A stretch of 64,000 bases of DNA from an uncultured Phascolarctobacterium sp. (GTDB lineage Bacteria; Bacillota; Negativicutes; Acidaminococcales; Acidaminococcaceae). Below are positions 9,432 to 16,091 of this stretch, piece after piece (positions within the stretch are counted from its first letter, which is position 1; every line of letters starts with the position of its first letter). The DNA is taken from contig NZ_CAAGLX010000011.1 in NCBI RefSeq assembly GCF_900770955.1, forward strand, positions 186,001 through 250,000, in the 5' to 3' direction. The notes beneath the pieces are model-generated. The model worked only from the letters and a program-made list of their open reading frames with translations. It was not told the DNA's origin and ran no database searches. Position numbers and translations under genes: made by a program.

Positions 9432-9460
9432 ATTGTATAGAAAAAGGCATGTAAATTCAA
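9432..9460 (-). promoter_or_regulatory. Promoter of pyc
   Basis: On the minus strand, TTGAAT (9455-9460) and TACAAT (9432-9437) are 17 bases apart. They lie 32 bases before the pyc start. Confidence 0.65.
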
Positions 9461-9477
9461 GGGATAGAACGCATGTA

Positions 9478-9493
9478 TACAAGTATTCTTGTA
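9478..9493. promoter_or_regulatory. Palindrome, possible operator between pyc and ftsH
   Basis: TACAAG-TATT-CTTGTA is a perfect inverted repeat with a four-base spacer. It lies upstream of both divergent promoters, nearer to pyc. A GntR-type or similar repressor site is possible; the binding protein is unknown. Confidence 0.4.
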
Positions 9494-9566
9494 GGGGACG
9501 GGGAAGTGGAGAAATATTCATAATTTACTAGCTAAAGCCTTGTAGCATGCTTCACATTTTTTTCGT

Positions 9567-9595
9567 TTGTTTATTATTGCAAATAGGTATACAAT
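9567..9595 (+). promoter_or_regulatory. Promoter of ftsH
   Basis: TTGTTT (9567-9572) and TACAAT (9590-9595) are 17 bases apart, about 35 bases before the ftsH start. Confidence 0.55.
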
Positions 9596-9628
9596 AAGAA
9601 TTATAAAGCATAGTGAGGAGATGAAGTG

Positions 9629-11479
9629 ATGAACGACAACAACGATAAAAAACGGCCGTTGACATATTATTATATGCTGATGTTGGTTTTGATTCTGGTA
9701 TTCAATTCCGTCATCATGCCAATGTTCTTCAACCCAAAAATGAAGGAGGTTTCCTATAATAATTTTCTTCAGATGGTTGATGAAGGTAAGGTATCCAAAG
9801 TAGAAATTACCGATAAGCGTCTGGCTGCGGTTGATAAGAACAACGAAAAAGAAATTTACGTTACCGGCAGAGTGGAGGACCCTGAGCTGGCCAACCGCCT
9901 GATGAAAAGTAAGGTAGAATTTACGCAGGTTGTGCCTAAGGAACAAAGTCCACTGGTAACCTTTTTCACAAATTGGGTACTGCCTATTCTGATTTTCTTT
10001 GGACTTGGACAGCTGTTTATGTACTTTATGGGCAAGCGCATGGGCGGTAACGCTATGAGCTTTGGCAAGAGCAATGCCAAGGTCTATGTCGAGGCGCAGA
10101 CAGGTAAAAGCTTTGCCGATGTAGCAGGTCAGGACGAGGCCAAGGAAGCACTGATGGAACTGGTTGATTTTCTGCATAATCCCGGAAAGTACAAGGATAT
10201 CGGTGCTAACATGCCGAAGGGTGCTTTGCTGGTAGGCCCTCCAGGTACAGGTAAAACTCTGCTGGCGCGCGCGGTAGCAGGCGAAGCTAAGGTGCCTTAT
10301 TTCAGCATCAGCGGCAGTGAATTTGTAGAAATGTTCGTCGGCATGGGCGCTGCCCGTGTGCGCGATTTGTTCAAGCAGGCGCAGGAAAAGGCGCCTTGCA
10401 TAGTATTTATCGATGAAATAGATGCTATCGGTAAGCGCCGTGACAACGGCCAGTTCGGCGGCAATGACGAACGCGAGCAGACTTTAAATCAGCTGCTGAG
10501 TGAAATGGACGGCTTTGACGGCAGCAAGGGCGTAGTTATTTTAGCAGCTACCAACCGTCCGGAATCCTTGGATAAGGCGTTGCTGCGTCCGGGACGCTTT
10601 GACCGCCGTATTCCTGTAGAACTGCCTGATTTGCAGGGACGTGAGGCTATTTTGAAGGTTCACGCACGTAATGTGCGTATGGCAGACAATATCGATTACG
10701 GTACGTTGGCGCGGGCAACAGCCGGAGCCAGCGGTGCGGAGCTGGCTAACATCGTCAACGAGGGTGCGTTGCGAGCTGTAAAAATGCATCGTAACGTAGT
10801 AGAGCAGGCTGATTTGGAGGAGTCTATCGAAACCGTTATCGCCGGCTACCAGCGTAAGGGTGCAGTAATTTCGCCTGAAGAGAAAAAGGTTATTGCCTAC
10901 CATGAAATCGGTCATGCGCTGGTGGCTGCTATGCAGAAGCACAGTGCTCCGGTGCATAAGATTACTATTATTCCGCGTACTAACGGCGCTTTGGGTTATA
11001 CCATGCAGATTAGTGAAAACGACAGCGTGCTGATGACCAAGGAGGAGCTGTTCAATAAGATTGTAACTATGACCGGCGGCCGCAGTGCCGAGGAGGTTGT
11101 TTTCGGCAGCATTACCAGCGGTGCTTCCAATGATATTGAGCAGGCTACCAAGCTGGCACGCAGCATGGTAACGCGTCTTGGTATGACGGAAGAATTTGAT
11201 ATGATGGCTACCGAGGTTGTAGCAAATCGTTATCTGGGCGGTGACGCTGCCCTGCAGTGCAGTGAAACTACAGCCGGCAAGATTGATGCCAAGGTCTTGG
11301 CGTTGATTAAGGAGGCGCACGTAAAGGCGCGCACGATTTTGCAGGAGAACAGGGAAAAGCTGGATGTACTGGCGAAGTACTTGCTGGAAAAGGAAACGAT
11401 TACCGGCGAGCAGTTTATGGCTTTGCTGCAGCAGGAGCAGGCTAAGGAATTTGCCGGTGAGACCGGGCCGGAAGTATAA
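9629..11479 (+). CDS. ftsH: ATP-dependent zinc metalloprotease FtsH
   Basis: A membrane-bound AAA+ protease that degrades damaged membrane proteins and short-lived regulators. Two membrane segments lie near residues 13-33 and 114-134, with a small extracytoplasmic domain between them. The AAA module carries Walker A GPPGTGKT (203-210), Walker B IVFIDEID (258-265) and the second region of homology ATNRPESLDKALLRPGRFDR. The zinc site is HEIGH (425-429); most FtsH proteins have HEAGH, but the HExxH ligands are intact. I start at the ATG at 9629, which follows GAGGAGATGA; a GTG two codons earlier is an alternative. At 616 residues it is normal length. It is monocistronic, with a terminator directly after it. 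Confidence 0.96.
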   Translation: MNDNNDKKRPLTYYYMLMLVLILVFNSVIMPMFFNPKMKEVSYNNFLQMVDEGKVSKVEITDKRLAAVDKNNEKEIYVTGRVEDPELANRLMKSKVEFTQVVPKEQSPLVTFFTNWVLPILIFFGLGQLFMYFMGKRMGGNAMSFGKSNAKVYVEAQTGKSFADVAGQDEAKEALMELVDFLHNPGKYKDIGANMPKGALLVGPPGTGKTLLARAVAGEAKVPYFSISGSEFVEMFVGMGAARVRDLFKQAQEKAPCIVFIDEIDAIGKRRDNGQFGGNDEREQTLNQLLSEMDGFDGSKGVVILAATNRPESLDKALLRPGRFDRRIPVELPDLQGREAILKVHARNVRMADNIDYGTLARATAGASGAELANIVNEGALRAVKMHRNVVEQADLEESIETVIAGYQRKGAVISPEEKKVIAYHEIGHALVAAMQKHSAPVHKITIIPRTNGALGYTMQISENDSVLMTKEELFNKIVTMTGGRSAEEVVFGSITSGASNDIEQATKLARSMVTRLGMTEEFDMMATEVVANRYLGGDAALQCSETTAGKIDAKVLALIKEAHVKARTILQENREKLDVLAKYLLEKETITGEQFMALLQQEQAKEFAGETGPEV

Positions 11480-11492
11480 CAAGTACAAACTT

Positions 11493-11539
11493 AAACGCAG
11501 TTACGTATTCCGTAAAACGGTAACGTGACTGCGTTTTTT
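11493..11539 (+). terminator. Terminator after ftsH
   Basis: AAACGCAGTTACGT pairs with ACGTGACTGCGTTT with one bulged base, and seven T follow. Confidence 0.88.
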
Positions 11540-11582
11540 TATATCTGGCGCAGATTACGGAAATATAAAAAAAAAATCCAAA

Positions 11583-11596
11583 TTAGCTATTGCTAA
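11583..11596. promoter_or_regulatory. Palindromic operator 1 (MarR/SlyA-like)
   Basis: TTAGC-TATT-GCTAA is a perfect inverted repeat. It overlaps the -35 element of the promoter at 11590-11618. The arms resemble the SlyA consensus TTAGCAAGCTAA with a longer spacer. Confidence 0.5.
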
Positions 11597-11618
11597 CCAT
11601 AGAAATGTGTGGTACAAT
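11590..11618 (+). promoter_or_regulatory. Promoter inside the ftsH-MFS gap
   Basis: TTGCTA (11590-11595) and TACAAT (11613-11618) are 17 bases apart, with a predicted start near 11625. No plus-strand gene with a ribosome site follows before the terminator at 11791, so the product may be a short non-coding RNA of about 215 bases. Confidence 0.5.
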
Positions 11619-11628
11619 AAGCATGAAG

Positions 11629-11642
11629 TTAGTGATAGCTAA
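11629..11642. promoter_or_regulatory. Palindromic operator 2
   Basis: TTAGT-GATA-GCTAA is a one-mismatch copy of operator 1, placed at about +4 to +17 of the promoter at 11590-11618. Binding to both sites would block that promoter. Confidence 0.45.
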
Positions 11643-11770
11643 CCAGTGCATATCGTCCCTTCCTGATTTTGCATTGCAGCCTTGACCTTTGACCTTGACA
11701 ATTTCCCAAGTGCATTGGTTAGCACCCTTACTTTCAAACAAGCTGCTATTTGCTTTTTAAGCAAATTCAT
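11639..11770 (-). CDS. Possible 43-residue cationic peptide
   Basis: A short minus-strand frame starts with ATG at 11770 after a very good GGAGGAG site six bases upstream, and ends with TAG at 11639. The product begins MNLLKKQIAACLKVRV and is rich in Lys and Arg in its first 31 residues, with two Cys and no obvious membrane segment. I do not recognise it. A strong hairpin lies directly upstream, like a leader or attenuator. The plus strand carries a promoter reading straight across it, so the two transcripts would be antisense. Its stop codon overlaps operator 2. It could equally be a chance frame. Confidence 0.35.
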   Translation of the reverse strand: MNLLKKQIAACLKVRVLTNALGKLSRSKVKAAMQNQEGTICTG

Positions 11771-11790
11771 ATTTTCTCCTCCAAAAACAG

Positions 11791-11842
11791 ACAGAACGCT
11801 GAAAATCCGTTAGGCAAGCGGGTTTCGGCGTTCTGTTTTGTT
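11791..11842. terminator. Hairpin with T-runs on both sides
   Basis: Arms ACAGAACGC (11791-11799) and GCGTTCTGT (11828-11836) form the stem, with inner partial pairing of GAAA-TCCG to CGG-TTTC. TTTTG follows on plus, and GTTTTTGG follows on minus. It would end the plus-strand transcript from 11625, or act as an attenuator ahead of the small minus-strand frame. Confidence 0.7.
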
Positions 11843-11953
11843 GTATTGATACACTTTTGATACACTTTTATATTTTGTCTAGCATTGCTGCAATATTCGC
11901 TTGTATAAGCGTAATTTTCTTAGGTAACAAGGCTATTATTGAAGCATTTTTAT

Positions 11954-11982
11954 TTGCAGAAAAGCGTCCTTAGCGTTATAAT
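11954..11982 (+). promoter_or_regulatory. Promoter of the MFS gene
   Basis: TTGCAG (11954-11959) and TATAAT (11977-11982) are 17 bases apart, giving a leader of about 40 bases to the ATG at 12031. A tandem TGATACACTTT repeat lies about 100 bases upstream, near 11848-11870. Confidence 0.75.
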
Positions 11983-12030
11983 AATTTATTACTGTTGTAT
12001 GATTTTGTTTTTATTTTGAGGTGGAATTTT

Positions 12031-13218
12031 ATGAAAAATTGGAAGCTTATTTTGGTCATTCTTACGGCTAATGTTGTGCTGATGGCTGCCAGCTATACTA
12101 TGCTCATTCCCTTTTTGCCGATGTATCTGATGAACGAACTGGGAGTAAGTGCCGGTGATGTAAAAATGTGGAACGGTGCGATTTTTTCCATAACCTTTCT
12201 GATTGGCGGTATCATGGCACCTATTTGGGGCAAAATGGCTGATACGCACGGCAAAAAGATGATGGCAGTACGTGCGGGCGCAGGTCTGGCGCTGTCGTAT
12301 TTTCTTGGCGGCATAGTAACCACACCGGAGCAGATGTTCGGCGTGCGTGTGCTGCAGGGCTTTGCTGCCGGCTTGTGGAGCGCCTGCCTGGCGATTGCTA
12401 CCAGTCTGGTGCCGATGGAAAAGCTGGGCGTGAGTCTGGGAATTATGCAGGCGGGACTGACCTGCGGTAATGTCATCGGTCCGCTGTTGGGCGGTTCTTT
12501 GGCGACGATGTTTGGTATGCGTGCTTCGTTCTTTGTTGCCGGTGCACTGCTGACAATTATTACGCTGGTATTTATGTTCTACATTCCTGAGCCGCCGAAG
12601 GCGGAGCCGAAAAAACTCGCTGTCAAGCCGCAGGTACGGCTGTGGCAGCAGCCTGTAATTCGTGAAACGCTGGTTTATATTGCTGTTGCTCAAATGGTTA
12701 TTCTGCTTATTCAGCCGATTTTGAGCCTTTATGTCGCAGAGCTGAACCATGGTGAGGGTAACCTGATTTTTCTTTCCGGCGTGGCCTTTTCGCTCGTAGG
12801 TATTGCCAGCGCTATTACTGCCCCTGGCTGGGGGCGCTTCGGCCAGGAGCACGGCTTTTATAAAGCGCTGTGTGCCGCCACGCTGCTTTCCGGTCTGATG
12901 AGTGCTGTGACGGCATTGCCGCAGACACTGCTTCTGTTCTGCGTCTGCAATTTTGGCTATGGTCTGTGCTGTGCAGGCATTCAGCCTTCGCTGAGCGCTG
13001 TTTTGGCCGGCAATACATCAACTGACCAGCGCGGCCGTGTTTTTGGTTTCATGTTCAGCGCGCAGCAGTTCGGTTCTATGGCAGGTCCTTTGCTTGGCGG
13101 AGCTATTGCTACCTATGCACCGCTGCAAAGCCTTTTTGTCGTAGCGGGCGTTATCCTTTTGGGTATCAGTGCTTGCGTATGGCTGCGTCACGGTCATGAA
13201 CAAAATATTTTTGCGTAG
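12031..13218 (+). CDS. Major facilitator superfamily transporter, probable drug exporter
   Basis: A twelve-segment proton-coupled inner-membrane transporter of the DHA1/TetA type. Motif A appears as GKMADTHGKKMM between segments 2 and 3, and the motif C region GIMQAGLTCGNVIGPLLGG is in segment 5, which points to export. The half-motif GWGRFGQEHG lies in the second half. The ATG at 12031 follows GAGGTGG; an upstream TTG at 11995 has no ribosome site. The length of 395 residues is typical. It is monocistronic between its own promoter and terminator. Possible MarR-like operators lie 400 bases upstream but at a different promoter, so the link is weak. The substrate cannot be told. Confidence 0.85.
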   Translation: MKNWKLILVILTANVVLMAASYTMLIPFLPMYLMNELGVSAGDVKMWNGAIFSITFLIGGIMAPIWGKMADTHGKKMMAVRAGAGLALSYFLGGIVTTPEQMFGVRVLQGFAAGLWSACLAIATSLVPMEKLGVSLGIMQAGLTCGNVIGPLLGGSLATMFGMRASFFVAGALLTIITLVFMFYIPEPPKAEPKKLAVKPQVRLWQQPVIRETLVYIAVAQMVILLIQPILSLYVAELNHGEGNLIFLSGVAFSLVGIASAITAPGWGRFGQEHGFYKALCAATLLSGLMSAVTALPQTLLLFCVCNFGYGLCCAGIQPSLSAVLAGNTSTDQRGRVFGFMFSAQQFGSMAGPLLGGAIATYAPLQSLFVVAGVILLGISACVWLRHGHEQNIFA

Positions 13219-13271
13219 ACGGTTTTATCCGGTATAATTGCAGATAATTATCAGAAAAATAATCGATGAAG

Positions 13272-13318
13272 AAAAACTCTGTAAGCCTTGTGGTATAAGG
13301 CTTGCAGAGTTTTTCCTT
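13272..13318 (+). terminator. Terminator after MFS gene
   Basis: A long stem, with AAAACTCTG and AAGCCTT in the left arm and AAGGCTT and CAGAGTTTT in the right, encloses a seven-base loop. TTTTCCTTTT follows. Confidence 0.92.
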
Positions 13319-13360
13319 TTTGCATGTGATAAAAAAACACAGATGCATATCACATAGATT

Positions 13361-13372
13361 TCACATATGTGA
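13361..13372. promoter_or_regulatory. Palindrome TCACATATGTGA upstream of the secretion operon
   Basis: A perfect 12-base palindrome ends ten bases before the -35 element of the gspF promoter. A near copy (CACATATGTGAC shared) lies upstream of prs at 19624-19637. Confidence 0.4.
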
Positions 13373-13382
13373 CAAATTAAAT

Positions 13383-13412
13383 TAGACAGAAAATTCGCTA
13401 ATATACTATAAT
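13383..13412 (+). promoter_or_regulatory. Promoter of the gspF-K-like operon
   Basis: TAGACA (13383-13388) and TATAAT (13407-13412) are 18 bases apart. The predicted start near 13419 leaves a leader of only about ten bases before the ATG at 13429. Confidence 0.65.
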
Positions 13413-13428
13413 TGGCCATGTGGAGGTG

Positions 13429-14469
13429 ATGAAAATTAAGCTGAGAGGTGGCGTAAGCCTGGCGGAGCAGATCAGCTTCTACCGGCAGCTAGCGGTTATT
13501 TTGCGCAGCGGTCTGCCGCTGCTGAATGCGCTGCAGCTTTTGCAAAAGCATGGCAATGCAAAGCAGATGCTGCTATGCTATCGCTTGCAGCAGAGGCTGC
13601 GACGCGGCAGCAGTCTGGCTAAGGCCTTGGCAGCAGAAGCGGAGTATTGCAGTCAGCTGGCCGTTACTTTGGTAGCTGTAGGTGAAGAAAGCGGTGAGCT
13701 GGCAACGCTTTTAGAGCAGTTGGCTGATTATTACAGCCGTCAGCTCAAGCTGCGGCGTTTTGTGCAGCGGGCAGTAACCTATCCGGCATTTTTACTGCTG
13801 GCATCCTTTGGTGTGCTGCTGCTGTTTCTGCTTTATATCCTGCCGGTGCTGGCGGATACCTACAGCGCCATGGGTGTGCAGGCTATGGGTACCTTGGCTT
13901 TGCTGCTGACGCTGAAGGATGCTTTGCTGCGGCAGCCGTTGGCGGTGCTGGCGGTGACGACAGGTGCGGCAACTGTACTTTGGCTTTTGGGACGCAGCTT
14001 GCTGCGCCGGTTTTTACGCAGCCGCTTAAGCGGTAATTTTCATGGCCTTTTGTTAGAAGTACGCTTTTGCAGATTGCTGGCCCTGCTTTTGGAAAGCGGG
14101 GTAAGCATAACAAGAGCGGTGGCAATTGTGACGGATACAATAGATGATGAGCAATATGCACGGCAGCTGCGTCTGCTTAACAGCAGGCTGCAGCGCGGCA
14201 TTGCGATTGAGCAGGCTGCAGGTGCGGCGGAGAAGCTTTTTTCGCCGCTGATGCTGGAGCTTGTCTGCGTGGGCGCATCTACGGGCTATCTGCCGCAAAT
14301 GCTGCAGGAAGCGGTAACGGCCGGTGAGCAGCGTCTGCAGCAGCAGCTTGGCAGGCTGCAGGAGCTGCTGGTTCCGTTGCTGCTTTTAGTGGCAGCGATT
14401 ATCATAGCGGGAATCGTCTGCATAGTTATCGGTCCGCTATTTGAGATGCTTTCGGCAATGCCGGAGTAA
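13429..14469 (+). CDS. Type II secretion/type IV pilus inner-membrane platform protein (GspF/PilC-like)
   Basis: The platform protein sits in the inner membrane and couples an ATPase to pseudopilin assembly. Two T2SSF domains are visible. The first (about 10-125) has FYRQLAVILRSGLPLLNAL and VGEESGELATLLEQLADYY. The second (about 205-320) has FCRLLALLLESGVSITRAV and VGASTGYLPQMLQEA. Membrane segments follow the first domain, precede the second, and lie at the C-terminus. At 346 residues it is shorter than the usual 400 because the N-terminal extension is missing. The start is uncertain: GGAGGTG abuts the ATG at 13429, and GTG at 13420 is near the predicted transcript start. It leads five prepilin-like genes, but no ATPase gene is nearby. 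Confidence 0.85.
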   Translation: MKIKLRGGVSLAEQISFYRQLAVILRSGLPLLNALQLLQKHGNAKQMLLCYRLQQRLRRGSSLAKALAAEAEYCSQLAVTLVAVGEESGELATLLEQLADYYSRQLKLRRFVQRAVTYPAFLLLASFGVLLLFLLYILPVLADTYSAMGVQAMGTLALLLTLKDALLRQPLAVLAVTTGAATVLWLLGRSLLRRFLRSRLSGNFHGLLLEVRFCRLLALLLESGVSITRAVAIVTDTIDDEQYARQLRLLNSRLQRGIAIEQAAGAAEKLFSPLMLELVCVGASTGYLPQMLQEAVTAGEQRLQQQLGRLQELLVPLLLLVAAIIIAGIVCIVIGPLFEMLSAMPE

Positions 14470-14486
14470 ATTCAGGAGGTGCGATT

Positions 14487-14876
14487 ATGTTAAAAACAAT
14501 GCGTAAACAGGGTGGTTTTACTTTAATCGAGGTAGTGGCAGCGGCGGCGCTGATTGGTATTATGGCTACCATGCTGCTGCCTTCTCTTTCGGGTGCTAAT
14601 GACAGAGTAAAAAATGCCCGTCTGCAAAATGATCTGGTGACTATTGACCAGGCAATTCAGCTGTATAAGATGGATGCGGGCACTGTGCCGGCGGAGCTGA
14701 CCACTTTGGACAGCGAATATCTAGGCGGTAAACTGGAATTTAAGGATGCCAAGGGTGAGAATTTGACCTATACACCTAATACAACAGACGGCACTTATAC
14801 GCTCAGCGGTAAAAACAGCAAGGGCGCGGCAGTAACCTCACCGGGCAGTAAAGCTAACGCCGGTGAACAACAATAA
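14487..14876 (+). CDS. Major pseudopilin-like protein (GspG/ComGC-like)
   Basis: A prepilin with the class III cleavage site QGG|FTLIE after residue 10, a glutamate at +5 and a hydrophobic helix of about 22 residues (VVAAAALIGIMATMLLPSL). The soluble part keeps the GspG pattern of a helix followed by IDQAIQLYKMDAGTVP and a short sheet region. The length of 129 residues is normal for GspG. A low-complexity Gly/Ser/Lys tail ends the protein. It follows gspF by 17 bases with AGGAGGT upstream, and it is the best-conserved pilin here, so it is probably the main subunit of the fibre. Confidence 0.85.
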   Translation: MLKTMRKQGGFTLIEVVAAAALIGIMATMLLPSLSGANDRVKNARLQNDLVTIDQAIQLYKMDAGTVPAELTTLDSEYLGGKLEFKDAKGENLTYTPNTTDGTYTLSGKNSKGAAVTSPGSKANAGEQQ

Positions 14877-15327
14877 GGCAGCAGGGTATCTGCTGTTGGA
14901 GCTGCTGCTGGCATTGGGGTGCCTGGGGCTTGCGGTCGTAATGCTTTATCCGGGAACCGGGACGCTGCAGCGGCATTATTACAGGCAGCAGCTGCGCTAT
15001 ACGGCTTATCAGCTGGCGGCAGACATCCGACAGATGCAGCAGCAGACACTTTTTCAGCCGGAGAATTATATGTATACTCTCAAAATCAGCGACAGTGATA
15101 AGCACAGCTACAGAATTTACCGTTCGCGTAAAATTTGGAAGCGTGTAAACCTGGATGCGGACATCAGCCTGACTGGGGAAAAACAGATAAAAAATCTCAG
15201 CTATAATGAAAACGGTAATCCGACAGACATTGGCAGTTACAGGCTGCAGCACAGGCGGCTGCCTGATATGTACTGTCTGCTGACGGTGCAGCCGGTTACA
15301 GGCAGGGTGACGGTTTATGAAAAATAG
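14863..15327 (+). CDS. Minor pseudopilin-like protein (GspH position)
   Basis: A GTG start overlaps the end of the previous gene by 14 bases. The short leader MNNNKAAG is followed by a prepilin cleavage site, G|YLLLE, with glutamate at +5 and a hydrophobic helix to about residue 30. The remaining 120 residues are polar with many Tyr and Arg and no family signature that I recognise. Its size of 154 residues and place between the G-like and I-like genes match gspH. Translational coupling to the upstream gene explains the weak ribosome site. Confidence 0.7.
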   Translation: MNNNKAAGYLLLELLLALGCLGLAVVMLYPGTGTLQRHYYRQQLRYTAYQLAADIRQMQQQTLFQPENYMYTLKISDSDKHSYRIYRSRKIWKRVNLDADISLTGEKQIKNLSYNENGNPTDIGSYRLQHRRLPDMYCLLTVQPVTGRVTVYEK

Positions 15328-15688
15328 CAGGGGCTTTTGCCTGGTGCAGGAGCTGGTATGCTTTTGCCTGACGGCTGTGCTGCTGGCGACAGCTATACAG
15401 GGCTTTTACCGCAGTAATTATCTGCTGCGGCAAAGCCTTGAAATGCAGCAGGCGGCGCAGGCAGCACAGCAGGTACTGGCAGGCGAAGAATACAGCGGTC
15501 GCTTTACCGTAACGCAAGAGCTCGCTGCGGGAAGTGCGGACGGTTTAGCAATACAGGAGGTGCAGGCTGCTTATGGCAAGGTCAAGGTTAAGCTTATCCG
15601 TGCGTTGCCAAAGGCAGAGAGGTTACCTGCTGACGGAGCTGCTGTTGGGATTACTGCTGGCAGCAGTGCTGGTGACGTTGGTTTTTAA
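15317..15688 (+). CDS. Minor pseudopilin-like protein (GspI position)
   Basis: The leader MKNSRG precedes G|FCLVQE, where the usual +5 glutamate is a glutamine and glutamate is at +6. A hydrophobic helix follows. At 123 residues it is the right size for GspI. Its last 116 bases overlap the next gene in another frame, and the encoded tail (rich in Ala, Gly and Ser) looks like a by-product of that overlap. It overlaps the upstream gene by 11 bases. The start ATG has no strong site, so coupling is likely. Confidence 0.6.
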   Translation: MKNSRGFCLVQELVCFCLTAVLLATAIQGFYRSNYLLRQSLEMQQAAQAAQQVLAGEEYSGRFTVTQELAAGSADGLAIQEVQAAYGKVKVKLIRALPKAERLPADGAAVGITAGSSAGDVGF

Positions 15689-16091
15689 AGCAACAGCTAT
15701 TGCCGGTCGCGGCTTTTGGCGCCTGCAGGACGAGCTGCAGCTGCAGGAAGCCAGGCGTCATATTCTGGCGCAGCTGGAAAAGACTGTCTGCTATGATGCG
15801 CAGAGCGTGAGCTTGCAGGCTGACGGCAAAATAAGCTGCAGGATGTTGGAGGGGTGTAAGCAGGTGACTGTTTACAGCGATAAGCAGGGTGTGTATCAAC
15901 GGACGCGTACCAATAAGGGAACAGGTGTGAATCCTGTATCGTTGGAGGGTGTAGGCGTTTTTGCATGGCAGGTGCGACGCTGCTCGCCGCAGCTGCTGTG
16001 CGTAAGCTTCAGTCTTTACCGTAACGGCAGAAGCATGCGGGTGACGCAGTATCTTATTTGTTATAGTGCGAGGATAACAGATGATGCATAG
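15573..16091 (+). CDS. Minor pseudopilin-like protein (GspJ position)
   Basis: A longer basic leader of 17 residues ends in RQRG|YLLTE, with glutamate at +5, followed by a helix LLLGLLLAAVLVTLVF. The body of about 150 residues includes WRLQDELQLQEARRHILAQLEKTV, the helical extension typical of GspJ/PilW-like proteins. The ATG at 15573 has a clear AGGAGGT about ten bases upstream, so the long overlap with the previous gene looks real. Its stop overlaps the next gene by 11 bases. The length of 172 residues is close to GspJ. Confidence 0.68.
   Translation: MARSRLSLSVRCQRQRGYLLTELLLGLLLAAVLVTLVFKATAIAGRGFWRLQDELQLQEARRHILAQLEKTVCYDAQSVSLQADGKISCRMLEGCKQVTVYSDKQGVYQRTRTNKGTGVNPVSLEGVGVFAWQVRRCSPQLLCVSFSLYRNGRSMRVTQYLICYSARITDDA

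Noticed and set aside
11480..12030. tRNA, 6S RNA or riboswitch in the ftsH-MFS gap
   Set aside because: I find no cloverleaf, no conserved riboswitch core and no 6S-like bubble; only the hairpin at 11791-11842 is clear.
13361..13372. TCACATATGTGA as a CRP site
   Set aside because: The CRP consensus is TGTGA-N6-TCACA; here the half-sites face the other way with two bases between.
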